This document shows positions 9,237 through 18,314 of a DNA stretch of 64,000 nt, piece by piece. The translations under genes and the position numbers were made by a program. The stretch is from Aquibaculum arenosum (GTDB lineage Bacteria; Pseudomonadota; Alphaproteobacteria; Kiloniellales; DSM-21159), in assembly GCF_029222965.1 (NCBI RefSeq), contig NZ_JARHUD010000004.1:1-64000 (forward strand). The letters are read 5' to 3'. The notes beneath the pieces are model-generated. The model was not told where the DNA came from and searched no databases. It saw nothing but the letters and a program-made list of their open reading frames with translations. Each line of letters begins with the position of its first letter. Within the stretch, counting starts at the first letter, position 1.

Positions 9237-9619
9237 TTCTACAAGCTGGCGCTTTTAGCCTTTCCGCGAGAACTCGTCCTCGCGTGATTGTGTACACTTC
9301 AGTGTATTCCTGCGCGGCATGGCTATGGCGCAGAGGCCCTTGGTCTAATCTTGAAAACGCATCTCCGGCTGATCTCGTGGCTTGCCTGTGGCTTCGCCAC
9401 CGCGACCTGATTCTCTCTGGAACTTGGCTGGAGTCTTCGTCGCGTCATCCGCGCGTCATCTCCACGCCTGACTGTTCCTTCTCTTGCAGCGAACATCATG
9501 ATCGGACTCAATAGTCTTCGATACAGTTGCAGGTGTCTTGTTGTCCCGCTTTTGGCGTAGATCTCTGCTTCTGAGGTCTCCAAGGTTGAATTACTTTATA
9601 TTATATTGGGAATAGATGT
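9237..9619. other. intergenic, lower-GC flank of tRNA-Glu
   Basis: Some 380 bases with no credible gene. A small hairpin (CGCGAG / CTCGCG, 9265-9284) follows the tRNA and may end its transcript. GC falls markedly towards 9580-9615 (runs such as TTACTTTATATTATATTGGG), which may supply promoter elements for the methyltransferase. No repeat of the tRNA 3' end was found. Confidence 0.5.
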
Positions 9620-10219
9620 GTGCCACACTCGCTAATCAAGCGCAGTCGGGTTGTTTTGCCTGAGTTTATTGCCCGCCGCCTGGAGAGGGATTATTACAAG
9701 GATCTGAAACTGGGGCTCACGGGCAAGAAGGATCCGCGCGAGCGTTTGGAAGCGATTCTGCCTCTCGTGCAGCGGGCGGCCGGCCGCTCCGTCCTGGATC
9801 TGGGATGCGCCGAAGGCCTGATGCTGCAGCCTTTTCTTGCCAACGGAGCGCGCTTTGTCCACGGGGTGGACGAGAGCGCGCGGCGCATTCAGTCGGCCCG
9901 AAGGCGGGTGGGCTCCGGGAATAGCCGTTTCGACGTGGTCGACTTGAACTTCCCGGCGAACATTCGAGACCGAAGGATCTTCCGCGAAAGCTACAACATC
10001 GTCCTCTTCCTTGGCATCTATCAGCACCTTGATAAGCATGTCCGCGAGCGATCTCTGTCCCTCGCCCTGTCGATGGCGTCCGAATGGTTCGCCATTCGCT
10101 GCCCCCGCCCGCTGTTCGACGGCGCGATGAGGCTGATCACGAACCAGGGCTTCGCCATAGAGGACTGTATCTCCGGAGGCGGAAACGGCAGGCTCGCGAT
10201 CTGCAAGCGGATGGAATAG
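9620..10219 (+). CDS. class I SAM-dependent methyltransferase-like protein
   Basis: A 199-residue protein with the SAM-binding motif I VLDLGCAEGL near residues 58-67, an acidic motif II region (HGVDESARRI) and a later IVLFLGIYQHL stretch matching motif IV of small-molecule methyltransferases. The substrate is unknown. The proposed start is GTG at 9620, with GGGA about 8 nt upstream. Its upstream flank is AT-richer than the rest of the window and it lies just after a tRNA gene, which hints at horizontal acquisition. No transfer genes are present. Confidence 0.7.
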   Translation: MPHSLIKRSRVVLPEFIARRLERDYYKDLKLGLTGKKDPRERLEAILPLVQRAAGRSVLDLGCAEGLMLQPFLANGARFVHGVDESARRIQSARRRVGSGNSRFDVVDLNFPANIRDRRIFRESYNIVLFLGIYQHLDKHVRERSLSLALSMASEWFAIRCPRPLFDGAMRLITNQGFAIEDCISGGGNGRLAICKRME

Positions 10220-10407
10220 ACACGAAGCCGTGCCTGCCCGCTGGAGACGGCACTGGCGCGATCAGCAGCAGCGACATTCTGGCGGCAGTCTCCATCTTGT
10301 GTGGCGTCTCGATTGGTTCCTGCACATTGCCGAAACCGGACGTTTTCCTTGGACCGCTTTCGCTGCCAAAGTCCCGGCGAGCAGGATCGGATTCCAAGAG
10401 GTAGAAC

Positions 10408-11031
10408 ATGTACACGCCACCGGCTTTCCGCGACGAGGATGTCGAGAGTCTCCGGGCCACCATCCGCGCGTCGCGCCTGGCCCACTTCGTCACGGCCACC
10501 ACCGAGGGACCGCTTGCCACGCCCCTGCCGCTGTTTCTCGATGCGCGCGAAGGGGAGCGGGGCGTGATCTACGGCCACCTCTCGAAGGCAAACCCGCAGT
10601 GGCGGCAGCCGCCGCAGGGCGAGGCCTTGGCGATGTTCATGGGGCCGGATGCCTATGTGACGCCCTCCTGGTACGCGACGAAGCGCGAGACCGGCAAGGT
10701 GGTACCGACCTGGAACTACGTGGCGGTCCACGCCTATGGCCCGGTGGAGTTCTTCGATGATCCCGAACGCCTGCAAGAGGTGGTCACGCGCCTGACCGAT
10801 CTGCAGGAAGGCACGCGTCGGGATCCTTGGGCCGTGTCCGACGCGCCCGAAGACTTCATCAAGGCACAGCTGCGTGGCATCGTCGGCCTGCGCATGCCGA
10901 TCACCCGCCTGGAGGGCAAGCGCAAGCTGAGCCAGAACCGCAGCGCCGCGGATCGTGCGGGCGTGGCGGCCGGTTTGGCCGAGAGCGAGGATCCCGCCGA
11001 TCGCGCGCTCGCCGAACTGATCCCTAGGTAG
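10408..11031 (+). CDS. PaiB-like FMN-binding protein
   Basis: A 207-residue protein of the PaiB family (FMN-binding split barrel). In Bacillus the member is described as a negative transcriptional regulator. Typical segments are the N-terminal MYTPPAFR, LATPLPLFLD, GHLSKANPQW, SWYATK and VPTWNYVAVHAYGP. The ATG is preceded by GAGGTAGAAC. Many bacterial members act alone and may be flavin-dependent reductases rather than regulators, so the role stays open. Confidence 0.88.
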   Translation: MYTPPAFRDEDVESLRATIRASRLAHFVTATTEGPLATPLPLFLDAREGERGVIYGHLSKANPQWRQPPQGEALAMFMGPDAYVTPSWYATKRETGKVVPTWNYVAVHAYGPVEFFDDPERLQEVVTRLTDLQEGTRRDPWAVSDAPEDFIKAQLRGIVGLRMPITRLEGKRKLSQNRSAADRAGVAAGLAESEDPADRALAELIPR

Positions 11032-11069
11032 CTGCGCTCCGGTGCGTCGTGCTCACTGGGAAGGGTGGG

Positions 11070-11456
11070 TCAGTCTTCCCCGGTGAGCTGGCGGATGCGC
11101 GCTTCCAGCGACTTTACGGTCGCTTCCAGTGCGGCGACCCGGGCGTGGAGTAGGTCGATTTCGCCAGGCGCCCTTGTGGCCTCGGCGAGAGTCTTCCCGA
11201 ATTCAACTCCCACGTTGTATCCGCGTTTCCAGACGACGCGCACACGGCGTGTGACCTGGAGCTTGGGAATGGAAAGCTGAAACTGTTCAGGCAGAGTCTC
11301 GATCATCTCTAACTGAATCAGCGCTCCGTGTTGCGATATGTTGCGGATGATCGCACTCAGCGGCGGTTCGTCAGGGCGAAGAGTGAGCTGCGCCGAGAGC
11401 AGAGTTTGGCGGCGCTCTGAGCGTCGATCCTCCTCGGACTGACCGATGCCGCTCAT
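11070..11456 (-). CDS. PilZ domain protein with C-terminal coiled coil
   Basis: A 128-residue protein, probably a cyclic-di-GMP receptor. The PilZ signature is present: RRSERR near residues 11-16, then NISQHGALI about 30 residues later. The last 35 residues are heptad-like (LLHARVAALEATVKSLEARI) and should form a coiled coil for oligomerisation. A strong AAAGGAGGT lies 5 nt before the ATG at 11456, which settles the start. It is divergent from the secreted-protein pair. A GGDEF-EAL protein is encoded at 47.8-50.1 kb. Confidence 0.85.
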   Translation of the reverse strand: MSGIGQSEEDRRSERRQTLLSAQLTLRPDEPPLSAIIRNISQHGALIQLEMIETLPEQFQLSIPKLQVTRRVRVVWKRGYNVGVEFGKTLAEATRAPGEIDLLHARVAALEATVKSLEARIRQLTGED

Positions 11457-11726
11457 GTTACCTCCTTTAACCTTCTTCTTGTTGGAATAGCGCTCGGGTG
11501 CCGGTGTCTCGTGACCAGCACGATCATGACATATCCGGCTTGCGAGGCAATGACTTAGCATCCGATGCCTTGTGTGATCGCCCCTGCCCCTTCGAACGCA
11601 GGGGGCGACGGGGGTAGGCCTTTGCTAGCCTGCTTGAAAATCGCTTGCCCTCCCGGATGCATTTGCTTTCGGCCGAGGCCTGCGTGTTCGAGTTCTGAGC
11701 AAACGATCAAGGAGGCCATGGTCCCA

Positions 11727-12485
11727 ATGATGCGACGCCCGCTACTCTCCTCGTCCTGCGTTTTCGCCGCTGCACTGTTGGTCGGTCCGGCCCCGGCTCA
11801 GGACATGAATATCCCCGACTTCGAGGCGCCTGACGAGGTGGAGATCCTCGGCCATGTCAGGGCCACGCTGGACGGCGAGGATCGGGAGTGGGTGACCATC
11901 TACGGCATCGCCGGCGGTGAGGCGGGGGGCAGCGCTACCTGGAGCAGCGGCCTGCCGGGGGGACTGCCCGGCGGCTCGCAGGACGATGCCTTTGCCCAGA
12001 TGCAGGAAGGGGGGGGCCTGTCGCCGGAGCAGCAGGCCATGCTGGAGATGATGCAGGAACGCCTGGCGCACCAGCGCGCGGCCCTGCTGCAAACGATCGA
12101 CGTCTCCATCGCCGGCCACGACCCGGCCAGCGACAAGCTGCTGACCGAAGGCGTGCTCTCCTTGCAGCCCCAACTCGTCGGGGGCCCGGAGGAGTGGCAG
12201 GCCAATCTCGGTACTCCGATGTCGGCCGAGATACTCTATGTGATCGAGAGCAATCGCGGCATGCCGGCGGTCTTCTACACCACGGATACCGACATGAATG
12301 CCCTTGGCGAGATCACCTTCACGGACCTGAGCTTTGAGGAGCCTTTCGGGACTGCGGTCGGAAGCTTCAACGCGCGCCTCTGTCGTGTGGAGATGCCGAG
12401 CATGATGGAGGTCAACTCCTTTCCGGATGACTGTCTCGAGGTCGACGGCAGCTTTGAGACGGAGCTCTTCGCGGAACGCTACTGA
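11727..12485 (+). CDS. secreted protein, partner of the metzincin gene, hypothetical
   Basis: A 252-residue exported protein: signal peptide MMRRPLLSSSCVFAAALLVG with likely cleavage after APA-Q. AAGGAGG at 11709-11715 is 11 nt before this ATG; an in-frame ATG at 11718 is too close to it. A Gly-rich stretch (about residues 68-88) precedes a helical, Gln/Glu-rich segment (LSPEQQAMLEMMQERLAHQRAA). The last 60 residues contain three cysteines. The TGA stop overlaps the next gene's ATG (TGATG), so the two are almost certainly co-translated. I recognise no family. Confidence 0.75.
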   Translation: MMRRPLLSSSCVFAAALLVGPAPAQDMNIPDFEAPDEVEILGHVRATLDGEDREWVTIYGIAGGEAGGSATWSSGLPGGLPGGSQDDAFAQMQEGGGLSPEQQAMLEMMQERLAHQRAALLQTIDVSIAGHDPASDKLLTEGVLSLQPQLVGGPEEWQANLGTPMSAEILYVIESNRGMPAVFYTTDTDMNALGEITFTDLSFEEPFGTAVGSFNARLCRVEMPSMMEVNSFPDDCLEVDGSFETELFAERY

Positions 12486-15400
12486 TGCGTCCCGGCCTGG
12501 CGGCAGGGTTGCTCGGCGCGCTGCTGCTGGCGGCCACCGCTGTACAGGCACAGCGCGCAACCCTGCCGCTCTCGCCGGAAGCCCTGGAGGACGCCCCGAA
12601 ACCGCCGGCTATGGGCCTGCCAGAGATGGACCTCGAGTCCCTCGGCGGCATATTCCAAGCAATCGAGGACATTGCCGGTGGTGAGTGGGCCGGTGGTGAG
12701 TGGGCCGGTGGCGAGTGGATCGAGACGCCCGAGTACGACGATTGGCGCCTGTTCATCAACGAGCAGGCGGAAGGTGCCGTCCTGCCGCCCCTGATCACCA
12801 TTCCCGTGGTCTGGGGGTGGCGGGCGCACGGCGACTGGTCCTCCGAGCACAGCGGGCAGGCCCAGCTCACCGGCATCGTCTTCCGTGATCGGGTGCAGCT
12901 GATCGCGCCCCTGCGGGCCGAGGGCTTCGACTTCCCGCACCTCTTCTGGTCGACCGTTTCGCACAAGAGCCCCGACATCTTCCACGCGCCCTTCTATCAC
13001 TCTGAAGGTCGGGGCGGCACCGGGCTGGAGGCGATCAGCGACAACCTCTTTGCCAGCGAGCGCTTCCAGAACATCCCGCGCGAGCGGCTGCATGCCGGCA
13101 CCTTCGAGTCCCTGACCGGTGAGACGATCTTCGAGGGGCCGGAAACGCGGGTGGACAGCGGGCGCGTGCGGGTCGATCAGAGGCACGCCGCCGGTCCGGC
13201 CATCCAGTTTACGGCCTACGTCTCGGAGTATGAGGACGGGCCGGGCGTCACCCCGCAGCCCACCGGCCGGAGGGCCGAGATCAGCGGCTACATCTGTCCC
13301 ATCGAAGTCTGGGAAGCGGTGCCGGACTTCTGCCAGCCGGGCTTGAAGGTGGATGCGGTACAGCCGCCGCCGGGGCGCGAGAACGTCAACTACCATGACC
13401 CGAGCATCGCGGTGACCTTCAGCGAGCCCGTCGACCCGGAGTCGCTGGAGAAGGGCTTTAGGCTCTACACCCGGGCAGCTGACGGCGAAGAACTGGAAGT
13501 GGAGGGTCGCTGGGAGCAGGGCGATGGGCCGACCAACTATCGTTTCGAGGCCACGGGGGGCTTCGAGATGCGCTCGGGGATCGTCATGGCGGCGCGCATT
13601 GCCGGGGGCGAGGAGGGGGTGACGACCGTCGATGGGGAGCGCTGGCTGCAGCAGGATGAGCCCTGGCGCTTCTCCACCCTGCTCAACATGGCGAAGGAAG
13701 ACAATCCGCAGGATTTCTCCGGGCGGCTCCACAGCTTTCAGGTGGTGCGCGACGCGCCGCTGACCCGGGACAAGCCCAGCCTGACCCGGCTTTATCTCGA
13801 TTGGCAACTCCACGACGATATCGACGAGAACTGGCAGCCGCGCAGCTATCCCACGCGCCTGAAGATCACGCCGGACCACCCCCGTCTGGTGGGGCAGTAC
13901 GGCATCCTGCCGCGCGAGTCGCCGGATATGGTGCGGATCTGGCGAGATGAGGAGTTCGGCGAGGAGCGGCGGCGGCTTGCCGAGAACACGGTCAACTTCT
14001 TCGGCTGGAAGCCCGAGCGCGGCACGCGCGAGATCGTGGTCAGCGCGCGCGCCCACGAGCCCTTTCCGTCTGCCAGCACTGCCGAAGAGGGGCGGGTCGA
14101 CACCTCGGTCGAGGTCTGGCGCCATGATCCGGCACCGCACACCCTGCATTTCACCGCGGCGATGGTCGGAAGCTGGCGCGAGGGCATCCCCCAGGGACAG
14201 TGGCGGCGCATGCTGGCGACGCTGGATGCGGCGCGGGTCATGGCGCCGCAGTTCTTCCCCTATCGCTCGGTGCACGCGCGCTCGGCCAGTTTCATCCTGC
14301 TGGAGGACGTGGCGCGGATGGAAGCGGACGACCTGCGCAGCTTTGAGGTGAAAGACCTGGTCTTTGGCACCCAGCCGGTCGAGGGAGAGGCGTCGGGCAG
14401 CCTTTTGCACGACGCGCTGGAGAACGATGCGGTCATGCGTCTGCTGGGCTGGGACGAGGTGATCCCCGACCATGAGCGCCGTCGCGGCACAGCGAATGAG
14501 GAACACGCCGCCGACTTCGCCGAGCAGATCCGCAACCTGATGGTGGCCTTCCTGGTGCAGCTCGACCGCCTGTCCCGGACCATGTCGCCCAACGACACTT
14601 TCCTCGTCTTCGTGCCGACCGATTTCATGGATGCCCTGGGTGTCGGCGTGGGGTCCATGGTGCGACAGAAGAACGATCCCGGAATCTTCGTGGTCCCCGG
14701 CATGCGCGCCGCCCTGGTCGCCATCGGGGACGAGTACTGGCTCGGGGTGGATGAGATGGCCCAGGCCCTTCTGCACGAACTGGGCCATGAGCACGGCTTG
14801 GCCCACAATCCCGGCGATGCCGATCGCATCCCCCCAGGCATGAAGTACGTCTCACCGATCGAAATCGAGGCCTGGCGCATGGACCCGGGCGGGCTTTCGG
14901 GCTTCAACAAGTCTTCCGACGAGGGCAATGGCGAGCACCCGCAGGTCCTGGTGCCAATGATGTGGCCCTACATAATCCCGACGCGCGAAATGTCCATGAC
15001 CGACGCCGAGTACCGCACTCTGCTCCGCTCGATCGAGGGGGGCACCGATGCCGTGCGTTTCGGGTCGGCGCCGCTCGAGCCCTATCGTGTGGCGGCTGCC
15101 CCCGAGAGCAGCCTGGTGGACCTGGCGCCGGCGCCGGCCGAGCGCCTCGTGCTGCGCGGGCGCATTGCTGCTGATGGGGAGACGGCCGAGATCACCTCCC
15201 TGGAACTGAGCGCGGCGCCGCAGCCGGCCAACGCAGAGGGCCCCTATCGCGCGCAGCTGCTAAATGCGCGGGGCGCGACCTTGGCGGAGGCTTCCTTCGA
15301 GCTCTACGACCTGCTCGACGCCGAGGGCTGGGATGAAGATCGGCTACCGGAAACATTGACACGCCGGTTCAGCGTGAGCCTGCCCTGGCGCAGCGCTGCT

Positions 15401-16048
15401 GCGGAGTTGGTGGTAAGCACCGGCGAGCGCGAGCTGCTCCACCTCGAAGCGCCGATTGAGGCACCGCGTTTCGTCGTGCCCCCGCAGGTTCTGGCTGAGG
15501 ACTCCGATGCGCTGTTCGTTGGCTGGCGCATGCAGGACCCCGACCTGACCTACGACCTCGCCTACAGCCCCAACGGCACAGCGCCCTGGCACGGGATTGC
15601 CGTCCGGCAGCAGGGCAATGCTGCCTTGCTGCCGCGTGCCCTGCTGGAACCAGGGTCGGCGCCGACGCTTCGGGTCACGGTGCATGACGGCCTGCGTTTT
15701 GAGCGCGCCAAGCTGTCACTTGTCGAGAGCCTGGTGCCCGAGATCCACCTGGAGTCGCTGCCGGACGGTGAGGCCGTGGCCGAAGGAGTGCCGCTCACTC
15801 TGGCCTACACCGCGCCGCTCAGCCTCCAGGAACTCGAGAGCGGATTGCGGCTGGTCGATGCGGAAGGGAAGCCGGTGGCTGCACGCTTCTACGCCAACCC
15901 CGCCGCGCAACGGGCCAGTCTCTTTCTGCCGGCCGTGCAGGCGGTGGCCGGGCCTCTGACCTTGGAACTGGCACTGGAGCTGGGGCATCTGATCGGACCT
16001 GACGGTGAGGCCGCGACGCGAGTGACCCTGCCGATGCGCGGCGAGTAG
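12485..16048 (+). CDS. large secreted protein with metzincin-type zinc protease motif
   Basis: An 1187-residue protein with an N-terminal signal segment (PGLAAGLLGALLLAATAVQA). Residues 764-774 read HELGHEHGLAH, a full HExxHxxGxxH zinc site with catalytic Glu765. A downstream VPMMWPYI followed by MTDAEYRTL resembles the metzincin Met-turn and following helix. Before it, about residues 295-375, lies a bacterial Ig-like domain (VTFSEPVDPESLEKGFRLY); a second such module is likely near residues 1080-1180. Near the N-terminus the pentapeptide AGGEW occurs three times from a 15-bp tandem repeat. It is probably a surface or periplasmic metalloprotease. The substrate is unknown and the overall architecture is unfamiliar to me. 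Coupled to the preceding secreted protein. Confidence 0.85.
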   Translation: MRPGLAAGLLGALLLAATAVQAQRATLPLSPEALEDAPKPPAMGLPEMDLESLGGIFQAIEDIAGGEWAGGEWAGGEWIETPEYDDWRLFINEQAEGAVLPPLITIPVVWGWRAHGDWSSEHSGQAQLTGIVFRDRVQLIAPLRAEGFDFPHLFWSTVSHKSPDIFHAPFYHSEGRGGTGLEAISDNLFASERFQNIPRERLHAGTFESLTGETIFEGPETRVDSGRVRVDQRHAAGPAIQFTAYVSEYEDGPGVTPQPTGRRAEISGYICPIEVWEAVPDFCQPGLKVDAVQPPPGRENVNYHDPSIAVTFSEPVDPESLEKGFRLYTRAADGEELEVEGRWEQGDGPTNYRFEATGGFEMRSGIVMAARIAGGEEGVTTVDGERWLQQDEPWRFSTLLNMAKEDNPQDFSGRLHSFQVVRDAPLTRDKPSLTRLYLDWQLHDDIDENWQPRSYPTRLKITPDHPRLVGQYGILPRESPDMVRIWRDEEFGEERRRLAENTVNFFGWKPERGTREIVVSARAHEPFPSASTAEEGRVDTSVEVWRHDPAPHTLHFTAAMVGSWREGIPQGQWRRMLATLDAARVMAPQFFPYRSVHARSASFILLEDVARMEADDLRSFEVKDLVFGTQPVEGEASGSLLHDALENDAVMRLLGWDEVIPDHERRRGTANEEHAADFAEQIRNLMVAFLVQLDRLSRTMSPNDTFLVFVPTDFMDALGVGVGSMVRQKNDPGIFVVPGMRAALVAIGDEYWLGVDEMAQALLHELGHEHGLAHNPGDADRIPPGMKYVSPIEIEAWRMDPGGLSGFNKSSDEGNGEHPQVLVPMMWPYIIPTREMSMTDAEYRTLLRSIEGGTDAVRFGSAPLEPYRVAAAPESSLVDLAPAPAERLVLRGRIAADGETAEITSLELSAAPQPANAEGPYRAQLLNARGATLAEASFELYDLLDAEGWDEDRLPETLTRRFSVSLPWRSAAAELVVSTGERELLHLEAPIEAPRFVVPPQVLAEDSDALFVGWRMQDPDLTYDLAYSPNGTAPWHGIAVRQQGNAALLPRALLEPGSAPTLRVTVHDGLRFERAKLSLVESLVPEIHLESLPDGEAVAEGVPLTLAYTAPLSLQELESGLRLVDAEGKPVAARFYANPAAQRASLFLPAVQAVAGPLTLELALELGHLIGPDGEAATRVTLPMRGE
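12674..12718 (+). repeat. 15-bp tandem repeat (three units) inside the metzincin gene
   Basis: Three head-to-tail copies of a 15-bp unit, GCCGGTGGTGAGTGG twice and GCCGGTGGCGAGTGG once, encoding AGGEW three times. Being a multiple of three, changes in copy number would keep the frame. Confidence 0.9.
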
Positions 16049-16187
16049 CTCGGTTCCTTCGGCAGGGAATGCACGCCGCGACTCTTTGTCGCCCGTAGTT
16101 GCGAGGGACTCGCAACATGCCTCCTGACTCACCATATGATCGGTTAAGGCCGCGTTGGCGGCCCCTCGTTAGAAGGAGACCGAGACC

Positions 16188-16508
16188 ATGTGGATGATCT
16201 ATCCCGTCGCCGGCCCCGATGATGCCCGGTGGCAGGGCCGCCCGGTGTGGGAGCGTGTCGTGGTCGAGGCCGAGACGCCGGCCTTGGCTCGCCTGCGTGC
16301 CGCCGCCCTGGAGCGCCCGGCCAATGAGGTTCGCCTCGGCAACGAGTCTCTGCGCTTCCACAGCGCCTTCGAGGACGAGAAGCTCTATTGGGTGCGTCCC
16401 CTGGGCGCCGTCGAGGCGGCGGCTTGCCGCGGTGAGGCCCCGGACCCGCCGCTTGCCGGTGTGGTGGCCGCGCTGCCGCGCCGGAACCAGGCGGATCTGG
16501 ATGGATAG
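16188..16508 (+). CDS. hypothetical protein, 106 residues
   Basis: Small cytosolic protein beginning MWMIYPVAGPDDARW, with AGAAGGAGA upstream of the ATG. The sequence (VVVEAETPALARLRAAALE, then GNESLRFHSAFEDEKLYWVRPLG) has the alternating pattern of a compact alpha/beta fold. It has no signal peptide or membrane segment. Its stop overlaps the ribosome binding site of the next small gene, so the two form an operon. No family recognised. Confidence 0.65.
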   Translation: MWMIYPVAGPDDARWQGRPVWERVVVEAETPALARLRAAALERPANEVRLGNESLRFHSAFEDEKLYWVRPLGAVEAAACRGEAPDPPLAGVVAALPRRNQADLDG

Positions 16509-16518
16509 GAGAAGAACA

Positions 16519-16698
16519 ATGAGTATCTGGACTGATTCTGCAGCAGCGCGCCCCGTTTACCAGACCGACCGGCAGGATCGCCTGGAATCCGGCCGCCTGG
16601 AGCCCGTGAACTGCTTCAGCCTGGCGAACTGGGAGAACGAGGGCGGCGCCGTGCCGCTGCCGGAACCTGCGCGGACCGAGCAACCAGCCATCGGTTAA
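16519..16698 (+). CDS. hypothetical protein, 59 residues
   Basis: A short gene starting MSIWTDSAAARPVYQ, 10 nt after the previous stop, with AGGAGAAG 5-6 nt before the ATG. The hydrophilic product has one Cys (VNCFSLANWENEGG) and a Pro-rich tail. The good ribosome binding site and tight spacing to its neighbour support translation. No function can be assigned. Confidence 0.5.
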   Translation: MSIWTDSAAARPVYQTDRQDRLESGRLEPVNCFSLANWENEGGAVPLPEPARTEQPAIG

Positions 16699-16777
16699 GA
16701 CCTGCTGCCCGTTGCAGGCGCGGCGCGCCCCTCCCATACTCGGCCCAGCGAAGCGAGCAACCAGGGGAGGATAGGCG

Positions 16778-17455
16778 ATGCCGGCGTCACAGGCGCTTTT
16801 GGAGACCATTCGCAGCAAGCTGTTCAGTGCGGTGATCGGCGATGTGCTGGACAGCCGCGGATACCACCATCAGTTCCTGCCGCCGGAGATCCGGCCGCTC
16901 ACCCCCGAGATGGTGGTGGTGGGTCGGGCCATGACCGTGCTGGAGGCCGACTGCACCGGGGACCGGATGGGCCATAGCGGCGAGGCGGCGGCCTTCGGCC
17001 TGATGTTCAAGGCGCTGGACGAGCTGCAGGCCGACGAGGTCTATCTCGCCACCGGTGGCTCGCCCGACTATGCCTTCTGGGGCGAGATGATGAGCACCCG
17101 CGCCCGGGTGCTGGGGGCCGCCGGTGCGGTGCTGAACGGGCCCCACCGTGACACCGCCGGCGTGCTGGAGCAGGGCCTGCCGGTCTTCTCCGTCGGCGCC
17201 TTCGCCCAGGACCAGCGCATGCGCGGCCGGGTGATCGACTACCGCTGCCCCATCGAGTTTCCCAACCGCACCCGGGTCGAGCCGGGCGACATCGTCGTGG
17301 GCGACCGCGACGGCGTGGTGATCATTCCCAGTGCCGTGGAAGCGGAGATCGTGGAACTCGCCCTGGCCAAGGTTGCCGGGGAGCAGGACGTGCAGCGTAT
17401 GCTGGAAGAAGGTGTGAGCACCCAGGAGGTCTTCCGGCGCACCGGCATCATGTAA
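16778..17455 (+). CDS. RraA family protein (aldolase/RNase E regulator-like)
   Basis: A 225-residue member of the RraA/HMG-aldolase superfamily. Conserved features are IGDVLDSRGY near residue 20, the Arg124-Asp125 pair in NGPHRDTAG that binds substrate and metal in the aldolases, and the closing PGDIVVGDRDGVVIIP. GGGGAGGA lies 7 nt upstream of the ATG. Metal-dependent aldolase or decarboxylase activity on 4-hydroxy-4-methyl-2-oxoglutarate-type substrates is more likely than RNase E control, because stand-alone members of this length usually act in catabolism. The first position of the usual DGxxRD is Asn120 here. Confidence 0.85.
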   Translation: MPASQALLETIRSKLFSAVIGDVLDSRGYHHQFLPPEIRPLTPEMVVVGRAMTVLEADCTGDRMGHSGEAAAFGLMFKALDELQADEVYLATGGSPDYAFWGEMMSTRARVLGAAGAVLNGPHRDTAGVLEQGLPVFSVGAFAQDQRMRGRVIDYRCPIEFPNRTRVEPGDIVVGDRDGVVIIPSAVEAEIVELALAKVAGEQDVQRMLEEGVSTQEVFRRTGIM

Positions 17456-17482
17456 GGCGGATCGACGGGCCGTGCGGCCCGA

Positions 17483-18199
17483 TCACGGGGCGGCGCGGCA
17501 GTCCGCAAGACTGCGCCGCTGCCGCCCCTCCGCGTCGAAGTTGGCGGGATCGAGCCAGGCTTCGAAGCCGGCTTTAACGGCGGGCCAGTCCCGGTCGATG
17601 ATGGCGAACCAGGCAGTGTCGCGGTTGCGCTGCTTGTAGACCGTGGCCTGCCGGAAGGTGCCCTCGTAGACGAAACCGAGCCGCTCCGCCGCGCGGCGGG
17701 AGGGGGCGTTCAGCGCATCGCACTTCCACTCGTAGCGGCGATAGCCCAGTTCCTCGAAGACCCGGCGCATCATCAGGTACATGGCCTCGCTCGCCAGGCG
17801 GCTGCGCTGCAGCGCCGGAGCGAAGTTGATGTGGCCCACCTCGATCACCCCCACCTCCGGCTGCAGCCTGAGATAGCTGGCCACGCCGACCGCCCGTCCG
17901 CTCTCGCCGTCCAGGATGGCGTGGAAGAAGGGGTCGCTGCCCCCGGCGGCCGTCTCCAGCCAGGCGCGATAGGCGCGTTCCTCGGCAAAAGGGCCGATGG
18001 GCAGGTAGGTCCAGTTGCGCCCCTCGCGGTCGGCGGCATTGGCGGCGAAGAGCTCGGCAGCGTGGCGTGCGGGCTCGAGCGGCTCGACCCGTCCGTAGCG
18101 CCCGACCATGGGGCTGCGCGGCGGCAGCGGGCGGGGCGCCCAGTCGGGCAGGGGTTCGCCAATGGGCTGGTCGAGGGCGTTGAGGCGCGGGGAGGGCAT
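17483..18199 (-). CDS. GNAT family N-acetyltransferase (RimJ/RimL-like)
   Basis: A 238-residue acetyltransferase. The GNAT core spans about residues 40-210, with IEVGHINFAPALQRSRLASEA as beta-4 and the acetyl-CoA loop, and ALNAPSRRAAERLGFVYEG as the typical closing motif. The N-terminal 30 residues are Pro-rich. It resembles the RimJ/RimL type that acetylates protein N-termini or small molecules, but the substrate cannot be stated. The stop faces the RraA gene convergently. Confidence 0.88.
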   Translation of the reverse strand: MPSPRLNALDQPIGEPLPDWAPRPLPPRSPMVGRYGRVEPLEPARHAAELFAANAADREGRNWTYLPIGPFAEERAYRAWLETAAGGSDPFFHAILDGESGRAVGVASYLRLQPEVGVIEVGHINFAPALQRSRLASEAMYLMMRRVFEELGYRRYEWKCDALNAPSRRAAERLGFVYEGTFRQATVYKQRNRDTAWFAIIDRDWPAVKAGFEAWLDPANFDAEGRQRRSLADCRAAP

Positions 18200-18314
18200 G
18201 GCGGGTCCGGTCGGGTGGAAGAGGCTTCCCCACCCTTAACCTTCCGATCACCCAGGCAACAGAGCCACTTACCGTGCGCGGGCGGCGCCAAAGCAAGCGG
18301 GGAGGGCCTGCGGG

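Noticed and set aside
9237-10400. Integration footprint at tRNA-Glu
   Set aside because: No second copy of the tRNA-Glu 3' end found downstream, unlike the tRNA-Val case.
12479-14806. 775-codon minus-strand frame opposite the metzincin gene
   Set aside because: Same shadow effect; it has no recognisable domains and no good start, while the plus-strand gene has a signal peptide and zinc site.
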